A stretch of DNA of 64,000 bases. Origin: Oligosphaera ethanolica (GTDB lineage Bacteria; Verrucomicrobiota; Lentisphaeria; Oligosphaerales; Oligosphaeraceae). How positions within the stretch are numbered: position 1 is the first letter of the stretch; each line of letters begins with the position of its first letter. The position numbers and the translations under genes are program-made. A model generated the notes under the pieces. It was not told the DNA's origin, searched no databases, and saw nothing but the letters and a program-made list of their open reading frames with translations. This document shows positions 34,134 to 43,103 of this stretch, one piece after another. The DNA is taken from positions 5,306,227 to 5,370,226 of the forward strand of contig NZ_JAUSVL010000001.1 of NCBI RefSeq assembly GCF_030814695.1, in the 5' to 3' direction.

Positions 34134-34195
34134 CAGATAGATCCTTTCATGGTGTAATTTAGGTAAACCTGAGAAAGTCATTTATTGCAATTAAC

Positions 34196-34201
34196 ATTAT
34201 A
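34196..34201 (-). promoter_or_regulatory. Possible -10 hexamer upstream of prepilin gene
   Basis: A perfect TATAAT is present on the minus strand in an A/T-rich tract (34180-34255), 62 nt before the start codon. I find no convincing -35 hexamer at 16-18 nt, so this is only a candidate. Confidence 0.35.
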
Positions 34202-34259
34202 ATATTTTTTAAAATACCCCCTGATATCAGAAAAACAATAAGAATTATTGATATACAGC

Positions 34260-34733
34260 AATCGATCAGTAACCACCCCGGTGGAGAAAACACCGGGGAC
34301 AATTTGCAGGAAACCCACGGCCAACCGCCGCCCAACCATTCGACCTTGATTTCCGCCGACCTTTACGGCTGCGAAGTCATAGCGGGCCCAGAGTAGCAGC
34401 GGCTCGTGCGGGCGGCGGAGACGGGCCGGGTACGATCGGCGTGGATGACGAGGACGGTTTAATGAGCCGTCTTGTCGGAGTGGGCGAGACGCCCACTCCA
34501 CGGCCGCGAGACGTAATCGGTAAGTAACTATCTTGGTGGGGAAAACACCGGGGACAATTTGCAGGAAACCCACGGCTAGTCGCCGCCCAACCATTCGACC
34601 TTGATTTCCGCCGACCTATACGGCAACGGGTTTCATAGGAGTTGCTGTCACACCCCGGGTTGCGGCGCCCTCCGGGCGCCTCATCCGGGGCTATGCATGG
34701 TACGGCCCTCCGGGCCGTACTTGGCCGACCTGA
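34260..34733 (-). repeat. Inverted D-A-E-A composite
   Basis: Read on the minus strand the order is D (34733-34644, 3' part only), A (34642-34517), E (34516-34372), A (34371-34260), the same as at 16555-17131. In the E segment the AGCCGCTG hairpin arm is missing: the sequence passes from AGCAGCGGCT directly to CGTGCGGG, consistent with deletion between short CGGCT direct repeats. Confidence 0.85.
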
Positions 34734-34786
34734 CGACGTGATTTGTCCGAGGTTATCCGGTCATGTAACATTGGAGTCATTGATAA

Positions 34787-34918
34787 TTGAGCGGTAGAGC
34801 AACAGGCGGCCCTAGGCGCGCCCGTCTCCCGGCCGTGGTGCGGGCTTTTAGCCCGCGCCGTCGCATGAGGCCAGCAGACGAAGCCTAGCGCGCCAACGAT
34901 ATCCCTGGCCGCGAAGCG
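34787..34918 (+). repeat. Element F copy 2, truncated before element B
   Basis: Repeats the sequence at 32620 (GAGCGGTAGAGCAACAGGC through CCCTGGCCGCGAAGCG), then breaks off inside the first hairpin of element B and continues into unrelated sequence (AGGGTTGGACC). The 34919-35078 interval is the upstream region of the next gene, with no further feature recognised. Confidence 0.8.
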
Positions 34919-35078
34919 AGGGTTGGACCAATGTGTCCGCCCCAGCCACCGCGTAGTCACGAGCAGTCGCGTTTTTCGTCCTTTTGTCCTTTTACGCATT
35001 TGTCCTTTTGTGTCGGTGCTGTAGTCTATGTCGGTTTCCCGTCCTTCCATATTACGCTCAGGTAAAAGAGGAAAGATC

Positions 35079-36503
35079 ATGAGAATCTCGTTTTGTCGTC
35101 GTGCCGTCGCCTTGTGTTTGTCGTTGCTTTTCCTGCCCCTGCTGCTGCTATCCCAGCAACCGCCGGCTCCAGCTCCTACCCATCTCCCCGCACCTGCCCA
35201 GCAGCCGACTCCGCTAGCGTGGCTTGAGCACGGCCCGTGGTTGACCTATCCAGATGTCGGCGCGGTGAGCGTCGGTTTTGTCACTGGCGGCGGCCGGGTC
35301 GGCGCTGGTGTGGACTATCGCCGGCGCAGTTCGGAAGACGACTGGCAGCGCGTCTGGCACAGCCGTGGCGGCCAGCTCCAAAATCAGTACCCGCAGCACC
35401 TCATCCGCCTGCAGGACCTCACGCCAGGCGAAACCTACGAGTACCGGATTGTGCTGGTCAACCCAGCCGCAAAACAATTCCACGACCGGAATTTTCCCAA
35501 AGAGCCAGCCTTTCGCGATCCGCAGCTGACGATTATCGCCGCCGACCGTTTCCACTTCACGGCCTTCGGCGCTGCCGCCGATGACTATGTCTTTTCCCTC
35601 ACCGCCGACCTGCAATTCAGCAACGATATGCGCAAGCGGATACTGACCAGTTACCACGAGCGGGGCGCCATGGCCCAGAGTCGCTTCAATGTCCTCCTTG
35701 GCGACGCCTTGAATGAGATCAACGTCTTCGAACGTGATTATGTCGCCGGTGTCCTCAACCACGCCGTTGGCCTTGGCGCAACGACGCAGCCATGGCTCTT
35801 TGTGCGCGGCAATCACGAATGGCGCGGCGTGGACGCGCCGCGCTGGGGCGATTTTCTGCCCGCACCCACCGGCAGCAGCTTCTTCAGCTTCCGCTGCGGT
35901 GACGCCTACTACATCGTCATGGACTCCGGCGAAGACCGCCCCGCGGCAGCGCTGACGCATCATTTCAGCGGCAACAACGCAAGCGAGGCAACCTACATGG
36001 CCGAGCAGCGCGACTGGCTGGCCGAGGTCGTCACCCGCAAGGAGTTTCTCAATGCCAAGTACCGTATCGTGTTGTGTCACTCGGCGCCCTATACCCACGG
36101 TGGCAAATTCATGGTGCAAAATCTTGAGCTAATCATCGGCGAGCAGTTCAAAGGCCTGGAACCGCGCCATCGCATTCATCTCTGGCTGGCCGGACACACC
36201 CACGTGTACACCCGCAGCATCCCCTGCAGCAACGACCTTTACGCCTTCGTCGCGCCACACCGCAAGCTCTTCAGCGGCAACGACTACGTCTTTCCCGTCA
36301 TCACCACCGACGGCCCCGGCGGCCCCGGCACCCTCGACACGTCCTGCATCAGCGTCGCCGTCAGCGCCGACACGCTCAGCGTCACCTCCCGCGACGAACA
36401 AGGCGCCGTCTTCGACCGTTGCGACATCTTTCCTGACGGCCGCATCGTCGATGTCCCCGACGCCATGACCGTCAAGCGTTTCACCTACGTGCCTCTGCCA
36501 TGA
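35079..36503 (+). CDS. Secreted calcineurin-like metallophosphoesterase (purple acid phosphatase type)
   Basis: A 474-residue exported phosphoesterase. The signal peptide is hydrophobic (ALCLSLLFLPLLLLSQQ) and followed by a Pro/Ala/Gln-rich linker, then an N-terminal fibronectin-like domain (about 60-150, with LTPGETYEYRIVL) and the metallophosphatase domain. Metal motifs visible: LTADLQFS, LLGDALNE, VRGNHEWRG, CHSAPYTHGG and LAGHTHVYTR. This order is that of purple-acid-phosphatase-like enzymes. GAGGAAA precedes the ATG at 35079, favouring it over an upstream in-frame start. The downstream esterase gene overlaps its stop by 4 nt, so the two are coupled. Substrate unknown. Confidence 0.9.
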   Translation: MRISFCRRAVALCLSLLFLPLLLLSQQPPAPAPTHLPAPAQQPTPLAWLEHGPWLTYPDVGAVSVGFVTGGGRVGAGVDYRRRSSEDDWQRVWHSRGGQLQNQYPQHLIRLQDLTPGETYEYRIVLVNPAAKQFHDRNFPKEPAFRDPQLTIIAADRFHFTAFGAAADDYVFSLTADLQFSNDMRKRILTSYHERGAMAQSRFNVLLGDALNEINVFERDYVAGVLNHAVGLGATTQPWLFVRGNHEWRGVDAPRWGDFLPAPTGSSFFSFRCGDAYYIVMDSGEDRPAAALTHHFSGNNASEATYMAEQRDWLAEVVTRKEFLNAKYRIVLCHSAPYTHGGKFMVQNLELIIGEQFKGLEPRHRIHLWLAGHTHVYTRSIPCSNDLYAFVAPHRKLFSGNDYVFPVITTDGPGGPGTLDTSCISVAVSADTLSVTSRDEQGAVFDRCDIFPDGRIVDVPDAMTVKRFTYVPLP

Positions 36504-37477
36504 AATCACCTCTGGACCGGAACTCGATAATCATGCCTAGCCCCCTCGTCAAGTCCTTGCGCCGAGCCAAAAGACCATTACTTTTATCGGCTGCATTAAC
36601 AATCACTCTGGTCTTGCTCGCAGCAAGCCTGTTCTTCTGTCCATCCACACACGCAAAGGACTCCCGCATGGCAAAGAAAATGACTGTTCTGCTCTGGCGT
36701 GACGGCGCCCCCGGCGCCATGGGCGACGCCGTCGCCGACAAGCCCGACCTGACCCTGTATGTCCCCGAGGGCGATGGTCCCTTCTCCTGCGTGGTCATCT
36801 GTCCCGGTGGCGGCTACGGCGCCAAGGCCGCACATGAAGGCGAGCCCATCGCTCTCTGGCTGAACAGCATTGGCATTGCCGGCGCAGTCGTGCAGTACCG
36901 CGTGTCACCCTATCGTTATCCTGTTCCGGCCGACGACGCCCGCCGCGCCATCCGCCTGTTGCGCGCCAAAGCCGGCGACTGGAGCATCGATCCCAAGCAC
37001 ATCGGCATCCTCGGCTTCAGCGCCGGCGGCCATTGCGCCACCACCGCCGCGACCATTTTCGCGGCCAGCAACCTCAACGACGACGATCCCGTCGACCGCG
37101 AAAGCTCCCGCCCCGACGCCCTGATCGCCTGCTACCCCGTCATCACCTTTGGCGAAAAACGCCACGACGGCTCCATGCGCAATCTCCTCAAGGACAAGGA
37201 CGGCCAGGTCGATCCAGCCATGCAGGACTACCTCAGCCTCGAAAAACGCGTCACCCCGGAAACCCCGCCGACTTTCCTCTGGCACACGGCGGACGATGGC
37301 GGCGTGCCCGTGGAAAACAGCCTGCTGTTTGCCACCGCTCTACGCATCAACAAAGTCCCCTTCGCGCTCCACGTCTTCCCCCACGGCCCCCACGGCCTCG
37401 GCCTGGCCAGCAACAACCCCAGCGTCGGTCAGTGGCCCAGTCTCTGTGGCAACTGGCTCAAGAGCATCGGCTTCTGA
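36500..37477 (+). CDS. Exported alpha/beta hydrolase (acetylxylan-esterase-like)
   Basis: A 325-residue protein with an N-terminal signal or anchor (LLLSAALTITLVLLAASLFF, about 28-47) and an alpha/beta-hydrolase domain. The oxyanion-hole HGG-type motif is CPGGGYGAKAAHEGEP, the nucleophile elbow is GFSAGGHCA, and the catalytic Asp and His fit ADDGGVPVENS and HGPHGLG. It resembles the BD-FAE/xylan-acetylesterase group annotated in polysaccharide-utilisation genes; deacetylation of a glycan is plausible but not proven. Start and stop overlap: its ATG lies in the last codons of the phosphoesterase (ATGA), so they form an operon of two exported hydrolases. cysS follows 55 nt later. Confidence 0.88.
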   Translation: MKSPLDRNSIIMPSPLVKSLRRAKRPLLLSAALTITLVLLAASLFFCPSTHAKDSRMAKKMTVLLWRDGAPGAMGDAVADKPDLTLYVPEGDGPFSCVVICPGGGYGAKAAHEGEPIALWLNSIGIAGAVVQYRVSPYRYPVPADDARRAIRLLRAKAGDWSIDPKHIGILGFSAGGHCATTAATIFAASNLNDDDPVDRESSRPDALIACYPVITFGEKRHDGSMRNLLKDKDGQVDPAMQDYLSLEKRVTPETPPTFLWHTADDGGVPVENSLLFATALRINKVPFALHVFPHGPHGLGLASNNPSVGQWPSLCGNWLKSIGF

Positions 37478-37532
37478 GCCAATCACCACACCTGCACCCT
37501 CCCAGCAGCAGTCACATAAGGTCTTACCGCCC

Positions 37533-38939
37533 ATGCCTCTGTCTTTCTACAACACCCTGACCCATTCCGAGCAGGTATTCAAGCCCATCAAGGAACAGGA
37601 AGTAGGCCTCTACACCTGCGGACCGACTGTGTACAACTACGCGCACATCGGCAACTTCCGCGCCTACATCTTCGAAGACCTTCTCAAACGCGCCCTGCTC
37701 TACCACGGCTACAAGGTCAAACACATCATGAATCTTACCGATGTGGACGACAAGACCATCCGCGGCTCACAGGCCGCAGGACTGCCTCTCAATGATTTCA
37801 CCCGAAAATTCAAGGACGCGTTCTTCCAAGACATCGCCGTGCTGCGCATCATCCCGGCTGACGCATATCCCGCCGCCACCGAGCACATCCAGGAGATGAT
37901 CGACATCATCACTGTGCTCTTTGACAAGGGCATTGCCTACCAGGCCGAGGACAAGTCCGTGTACTTCTCCATCGCCAAATGGCCCAAGTACGGCCAGCTC
38001 GTCCACATCGACCACGAGCAGATGCGCTCCGGCACCCGCGTCAAGCTCGACGAATACGCCAAAGAATCCGTCGCCGACTTCGCCCTCTGGAAAGCCTACG
38101 ACAGCGAAGACGGCGATGTCTGCTGGGACAGCCCCTGGGGCAAAGGCCGCCCCGGCTGGCACCTCGAATGCTCAGCCATGAGCAGCAAGTACCTCGGCAA
38201 AACCTTCGATATCCACTGCGGCGGCATTGACAATATGTTCCCGCACCACGAGGACGAGATTGCCCAAAGTGAAGCCGCCAACGGCTGCCGCTTTGTCAAT
38301 TACTGGCTGCATTGCGCGCACCTTATGGTCGAGGGCCAGAAAATGTCCAAGTCCCTCGGCAATTTCTTCACCCTCAGGGACCTGCTGGACAAGGGCTACA
38401 GTGGCCGCGAAATCCGCTGGGTGCTCATCGGCACGCACTACCGCCAGTCGCTCAACTTCTCGTTCAAGGCACTCGAAGAAGCCCGCACCGCCCTCCAGCG
38501 CATCGACGCATTCCGCACGCGCCTGGACGAGCTCAGCAATGCCCCCGACAGTGGCTGTGACGATGTCAAGGCGCCCCTGGCCACCGCCGACGCCGGCTTC
38601 CAGGCCGGCCTGGCCGACGACCTGAACATCTCTATGGCCCTGGCCGCCCTCTTCGATTATATCCGCGATCTCAACCGCCTTATGGACGACGGCAAATGCG
38701 CCGGCGCCGCCGCTCGGGACGCCCGCGCGCTGCTGGAGCGCTTTGATAGCGTCCTGGCCGTCTGCACGCCCGACGCCAGTGACGACGTCCCCGCAGAGAT
38801 CCAAGCCAAGGCCGACGCCCGCCAGGCCGCCCGCAAAGCCAAGGACTTCGCCACCGCCGACGCGCTCCGCAAAGAGCTCGACAGCCTCGGCTGGGTCGTC
38901 GAGGACACCCCGAAAGGCCCACGCGTCAAACGCAAATAG
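37533..38939 (+). CDS. cysS: Cysteinyl-tRNA synthetase
   Basis: Class I synthetase that charges tRNA-Cys. The 468-residue protein has C29 (the zinc ligand in LYTCGPTVYNYAH), HIGN at 38-41, further zinc-site residues around C213 and the HHEDEIAQSEA block (238-249), and KMSKS at 270-274. Length and order are typical. The ATG at 37533 is fixed by the family N-terminus (LSFYNTLTHSEQVF); longer in-frame readings upstream are inside the esterase gene. It ends in TAG, supporting normal use of UAG as a stop. Its neighbours are unrelated by pathway. Confidence 0.97.
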   Translation: MPLSFYNTLTHSEQVFKPIKEQEVGLYTCGPTVYNYAHIGNFRAYIFEDLLKRALLYHGYKVKHIMNLTDVDDKTIRGSQAAGLPLNDFTRKFKDAFFQDIAVLRIIPADAYPAATEHIQEMIDIITVLFDKGIAYQAEDKSVYFSIAKWPKYGQLVHIDHEQMRSGTRVKLDEYAKESVADFALWKAYDSEDGDVCWDSPWGKGRPGWHLECSAMSSKYLGKTFDIHCGGIDNMFPHHEDEIAQSEAANGCRFVNYWLHCAHLMVEGQKMSKSLGNFFTLRDLLDKGYSGREIRWVLIGTHYRQSLNFSFKALEEARTALQRIDAFRTRLDELSNAPDSGCDDVKAPLATADAGFQAGLADDLNISMALAALFDYIRDLNRLMDDGKCAGAAARDARALLERFDSVLAVCTPDASDDVPAEIQAKADARQAARKAKDFATADALRKELDSLGWVVEDTPKGPRVKRK

Positions 38940-39011
38940 CGCGACAGCGTCTTGCCATCACGCTAAGCATCACCGGCCAGCCGGCCCGTGTCAAGCCAAG
39001 GAGAAATTCTG

Positions 39012-41597
39012 ATGATACGCCCCAGCCACTGCCTCGGCCTGCTGGCCCTCAGCGCCCTTTCACTCTATGCCCAGCCGGCAGGACCGGCCGCTGTTGCGCC
39101 GACAATCCCGCCGCGCCTGCTGATCAGCGCGGAAAAACCAGAACAATGGCGCGGCGGCAGCCAGGACCGTGACATCGTCGCCGAAGGTGAACAGTCGTCC
39201 ATCCGCTGGGCGCATGCCGACAGCGCGGCACTGGATTTTCGTGGTTACCCAACGGACTGGACCGGCGAGCAGAACGCCCTGGACTTCTGGCTGCACAGCG
39301 AAAAGGCCACCGGCAGCAGATTCCTTATTTACATCGGCTCCGAAGACCCCAACGAGCCGGGCCCGGACTACTACAGCGCCAACATCACGCTGGATTTCAC
39401 GGGCTGGCGGCACTATCAGCTGCACCTAAAAGGCTTGGGCAAGACCCGCTCTCCGCTAGGCTTCGACAAAATCACCAGCTTCCGCTTGAACGCTGATGGC
39501 TGGGGCAACACGCCCCATGCCGAGGCCGTGGTCCGCATCAGCAACATCCAACTGGTCTATCTGCCGCCGCTCAAAGGCCCGCGCCTGAACGACGAGGATT
39601 TCTTCGCAGCGCTGGACCTTGACCGCCCCGGCTTGGAAGCCGTCAAAACCGCCGTTGTCGTCGCCGACTACGCGGCCGCCCGCGCCGCGCTGGTGCGCTA
39701 CTATGAGGCGCGACAGAGTCCGCGCCACTACCGCAGCTGGGCCGACCGGCCAGCAGAGGATCAGCGCCCCGCATCCTACAACACCAGTGCCGCCGACAAG
39801 GTCGTCGCCCACCTGCTGAGCAGCTGCGGCGTGGCGCATCAGTTTGGCGAGCGCATTGACTGGTCCATCAACCCCACCAAAATCCAGTACAAAGAGTGGA
39901 CCTGGCAGCTCAGCCGCCATCCCTTCTGGCGGACGCTGGTCGACGCCTACTGGCAAACCGGCAAGGAAATCTACGGCCAGGAATTTGTCGCGCAGATGAC
40001 GGCATGGGTCGAGGACAACCCGGTGCCCGTGAACAGCTCGGGGAACGGGGGCGGCTCACGCTGGCGGACTATCGAGGCCGGCATCCGGACGGGCGGCGTC
40101 TGGCCGGAATGCTTTTTCCGCATGCTGGGTTCGCCGGTCTTCACCGACGACGCGGTCATCACCATGCTTAAGTCCTTCTGTGAGCACGCGCGCCATCTGC
40201 GCGCCCACCCAACCGGCAACAACTGGCTGGCCATGGAAATGAACGGCCTCTTCCACACTAGTGTGCTCTTTCCCGAATTCCGCGAAGCCGCCGAATGGCA
40301 GAGCTATTCATCCGGACGGCTCTATGAAGAAATGGAACTGCAGGTCTATCCGGACGGTGCGCAAGTCGAACTGGCCACCGGCTACCACGGCGTCAGCCTG
40401 ATTAACTTCCTGGGAACCTATAACATCGCCAAACACAACAACATAGAGTTGCCCGGCGACTACATGCAGCGCATGGAACGGCAGTACGCCTACTACATGT
40501 ACATCATGATGCCTGACGGGCGCATGCCGGCCCTCAACGATGCCGGCTGGGGCAACGTCCGGGGATCCCTGGCCAACGGCTTCTCGCACTTTCCCGAACG
40601 CACAGATTTCCAGTACCTGGCCACCAGTGGCAGCCAAGGCACTGCGCCGGCCTTCACATCCCACTGGATGCCTTATGCCGGCTGGGCCATCATGCGCAGC
40701 GGCTGGGAAGCCGACGATCTGTACATGCACTTCGAAGTCGGCCCCTTCGGCGCCGGCCACCAACACGAAGACAAACTGTCCATGATCGCGTCGGCCTACG
40801 GCCGGCGACTTCTCACCGAGGGCGGCATCTACGCCTACGACAGCTCAGCCTGGCGCCGCTACGTGCTCTCCGCCCGCGCCCACAACCTTGTCATGGTCGA
40901 TAACATGGAGCAGCATCGCCGCAGCAAGCGCGAGACCTATCTGAGCACCGAACCCATGACTAACCGCTGGCTCACGAATGACCTCTTTGATTTTGCCGAG
41001 GGCTGGTACAACGAGGGCTTTGGCCCGCAAAATGACCAGACCGTCACCCACTACCGCGCCGTGCTCTTCCTCAAACCCGAATGCTGGCTGGTGTGGGACC
41101 TCTTCACCCCGACCGACGACGGCGACCACCGCTATGACACGGTCTTTCACCTCAATAACCAGGACGCCACCCTGGACGACGAGTCCCTCGCTGTCGTCGG
41201 CGCCGATCCCGACCTAGCCAATCTGGTGATTGTGCCCCTGCGCCGTGAGGGCCTCGCAGTGGACGTCATCAAGGGCCAGACCGAACCCGAGGTGCAAGGA
41301 TGGGTAGCCAACTCCACCCGCGACGAAGACGTCGCACCCGTGCCTACGCCCATCTACCACCGCCAGGCTACTGGCCAGTGGCTCGAACCATGGCTGCTCT
41401 ACCCTCTGCGAGCCAATGAAAAATCACCCGTTGCCGCCATCGAATTCGACCAGGCGAACAACAGCTGCAGCATCACTCTCAACGACGGCCGCAAAATCGT
41501 CGCCACCGTCACCATCGGCAAAGACGCCATCAGCGCCGTCAGCGTCAAGACCTTCGACGCCAACGGCGCTCTCGCCAAAACCGCCGTCGTGCAATAA
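39012..41597 (+). CDS. Secreted heparinase II/III-like polysaccharide lyase
   Basis: An 861-residue exported protein. After a signal peptide (LGLLALSALSLYAQ) comes a carbohydrate-binding-like beta domain (about 25-190), then the (alpha/alpha)n toroid of alginate-lyase/heparinase II/III enzymes (about 200-530, with ATGYHGVSLINFLGTYN and YMYIMMPDGRMPALNDAGW), and a C-terminal beta-sandwich with the family motif FGAGHQHEDKLSMIASAYGRRLLTEGG near 575-600. The conserved Tyr and His residues in these motifs fit beta-elimination of uronic acids. AAGGAG 8 nt upstream decides the ATG at 39012 over an in-frame GTG. Exact substrate (heparan, alginate or another uronate) cannot be read from sequence. Confidence 0.9.
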   Translation: MIRPSHCLGLLALSALSLYAQPAGPAAVAPTIPPRLLISAEKPEQWRGGSQDRDIVAEGEQSSIRWAHADSAALDFRGYPTDWTGEQNALDFWLHSEKATGSRFLIYIGSEDPNEPGPDYYSANITLDFTGWRHYQLHLKGLGKTRSPLGFDKITSFRLNADGWGNTPHAEAVVRISNIQLVYLPPLKGPRLNDEDFFAALDLDRPGLEAVKTAVVVADYAAARAALVRYYEARQSPRHYRSWADRPAEDQRPASYNTSAADKVVAHLLSSCGVAHQFGERIDWSINPTKIQYKEWTWQLSRHPFWRTLVDAYWQTGKEIYGQEFVAQMTAWVEDNPVPVNSSGNGGGSRWRTIEAGIRTGGVWPECFFRMLGSPVFTDDAVITMLKSFCEHARHLRAHPTGNNWLAMEMNGLFHTSVLFPEFREAAEWQSYSSGRLYEEMELQVYPDGAQVELATGYHGVSLINFLGTYNIAKHNNIELPGDYMQRMERQYAYYMYIMMPDGRMPALNDAGWGNVRGSLANGFSHFPERTDFQYLATSGSQGTAPAFTSHWMPYAGWAIMRSGWEADDLYMHFEVGPFGAGHQHEDKLSMIASAYGRRLLTEGGIYAYDSSAWRRYVLSARAHNLVMVDNMEQHRRSKRETYLSTEPMTNRWLTNDLFDFAEGWYNEGFGPQNDQTVTHYRAVLFLKPECWLVWDLFTPTDDGDHRYDTVFHLNNQDATLDDESLAVVGADPDLANLVIVPLRREGLAVDVIKGQTEPEVQGWVANSTRDEDVAPVPTPIYHRQATGQWLEPWLLYPLRANEKSPVAAIEFDQANNSCSITLNDGRKIVATVTIGKDAISAVSVKTFDANGALAKTAVVQ

Positions 41598-41665
41598 GCA
41601 TGCGCACTGAAAGCACGCGCCGCCCTGGGTGAAACGCCCGCCATAGTCGTGCTCCTCGGCCCTTG
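41598..41665 (-). repeat. Element B fragment (copy 7)
   Basis: Directly after the lyase stop codon, GCGCAC-TGAAA-GCACGCGC and CGCCCTGGG from the second hairpin and the TCGTGCTCCTCGGCCCTTGG boundary of the long stem are present, but the element is cut off where the 9-bp array begins at 41669. Confidence 0.75.
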
Positions 41666-41668
41666 GCG

Positions 41669-41812
41669 TCCACCCGGTCCACCCGGTCCACCCGGTCCAC
41701 CCGGTCCACCCGGTCCACCCGGTCCACCCGGTCCACCCGGTCCACCCGGTCCACCCGGTCCACCCGGTCCACCCGGTCCACCCGGTCCACCCGGTCCACC
41801 CGGTCCACCGGT
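41669..41812. repeat. 9-bp tandem array (TCCACCCGG)n
   Basis: Fifteen perfect units of TCCACCCGG and one imperfect terminal unit, ending 14 nt before the stop codon of the convergent ABC permease gene. It interrupts element B copy 7. Related 9-bp units (TCCACAACG, TCCACCAGG) occur at 52492-52536. It is a probable length-variable locus. Confidence 0.95.
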
Positions 41813-41825
41813 TCCACTTTATCTT

Positions 41826-43100
41826 CTACTCGTGTCGCAGCGCCTCGATGGGGTCGAGTCTGGCAGCTCTCATCGCCGGGTAGATCCCGAAGACCATACC
41901 CACGGTGACACTGATGCCCAGCGAGAGCACCAGGCTGTACATGCTGACCATCGTCGGCATGCCGGCGACCAGCGTGATCACCCAGGGGATGAAGAGTCCG
42001 ACGCCGATGCCCACCAAGCCCCCCGTAAAGGATAAAACGACAGTCTCAATCAGGAATTGTGCGATAATTTGCCGTTGCTTGGCACCAATGGCCCTGCGGA
42101 TGCCGATTTCCCGGGTGCGTTCGGTCACACTGGCCAGCATGATATTCATGATGCCGATACCGCCAACCAGCAGACTGATGCCGGCAATCGCACCAAGGAC
42201 GATATTAAAGGTGCGTTTGGTCGCCTCTGCCTGCCGCAGTAACGCCAGGGGCACGCTGATGCCGTAGTCTTTTTTCTTGTGGAACATCCCCAGCATCCGC
42301 TCAATGGCTGCCGCCGTAGCCTCGACGTGCTCTTCCTTATCAACTTCAACGATCAGCTGGTGCAATTCCACCAGCTCGCGAATGTTGGTGCCGGCCTTGT
42401 TTTGGGTAAAGAAGTCGCCAAAGTGATCGCGAGCGGCGGTAAATGGAATATACGCATCGGTCTGCTGATCAGGCGTTTGCATGGCACCCTCGCTGGCACC
42501 CTCACTGCGCACAATACCAATAATCTCGTAGTAATTCGAGCCGATGCGCAGGCTCTCGCCAATGACTGCTTCGGTTGCCATGAGTCGCCGCGCGCCATGT
42601 TCGGTAAGCACGGCGACATTGCTGCGCTCATCAATGTCCCGCCGTTCCAGCAAACGACCGGCGATTTTTGGCCGCTGAACCAGGTCGAACCACACATGGT
42701 TGGTGCCGACGATGCGCATCTCCAACGTACGCTTGCCCATGCGCGCGCTTTTCTGTACCATCTTCACCGGCACAATGCGCGAAACCGTCGGGATAGTCTC
42801 GCTGAGCCGTTGCTCGTCCTCATAGAGCAGTCCGTAGATGCTGATGCGCACCCGCACATTGGCCGCGTCCTGCTCGTCAGCGGGCTTTTGCGCAGTGATG
42901 ATGATATTGCGGCTGCCCAGGCGGCGGATTTGTTCCAGCGCTTCAGCACTGGCGCCCTCACCAACAGCCAGCATGGCAATCACGCTGCCCACGCCGAAGA
43001 CCAAGCCCAACATGGTCAGACACGAACGCAGCTTGTGCAGCATGAGGTTCTTGATACCCAGCTGCACATCGCGATAAAATCGCCCCGGTGATAGCTTCAT
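41826..43100 (-). CDS. macB: MacB-type ABC transporter permease
   Basis: A 424-residue FtsX/MacB permease: one N-terminal membrane helix (MLGLVFGVGSVIAMLAVGEG, about 30-50), a large periplasmic MacB-PCD domain (about 60-280), and three C-terminal helices (ISLLVGGIGIMNIMLASVTER, LSFTGGLVGIGVGLFIPWVI and LVLSLGISVTVGMVFGIYPA). The conserved REIGIRRAIGAK coupling helix links it to the ATPase encoded 3 nt upstream. In E. coli the ATPase and permease are fused in MacB; here they are split. It is the last gene of the TetR-TolC-MacA-ATPase-permease operon. Its 3' end abuts a 9-bp tandem array. Confidence 0.93.
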   Translation of the reverse strand: MKLSPGRFYRDVQLGIKNLMLHKLRSCLTMLGLVFGVGSVIAMLAVGEGASAEALEQIRRLGSRNIIITAQKPADEQDAANVRVRISIYGLLYEDEQRLSETIPTVSRIVPVKMVQKSARMGKRTLEMRIVGTNHVWFDLVQRPKIAGRLLERRDIDERSNVAVLTEHGARRLMATEAVIGESLRIGSNYYEIIGIVRSEGASEGAMQTPDQQTDAYIPFTAARDHFGDFFTQNKAGTNIRELVELHQLIVEVDKEEHVEATAAAIERMLGMFHKKKDYGISVPLALLRQAEATKRTFNIVLGAIAGISLLVGGIGIMNIMLASVTERTREIGIRRAIGAKQRQIIAQFLIETVVLSFTGGLVGIGVGLFIPWVITLVAGMPTMVSMYSLVLSLGISVTVGMVFGIYPAMRAARLDPIEALRHE

Positions 43101-43103
43101 GGC

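Noticed and set aside
41649..42035. A collagen-like (PGP)n reading frame over the 9-bp array
   Set aside because: The pattern results from translation of the TCCACCCGG minisatellite; there is no ribosome site or signal peptide, and the frame then runs antisense through the permease gene.
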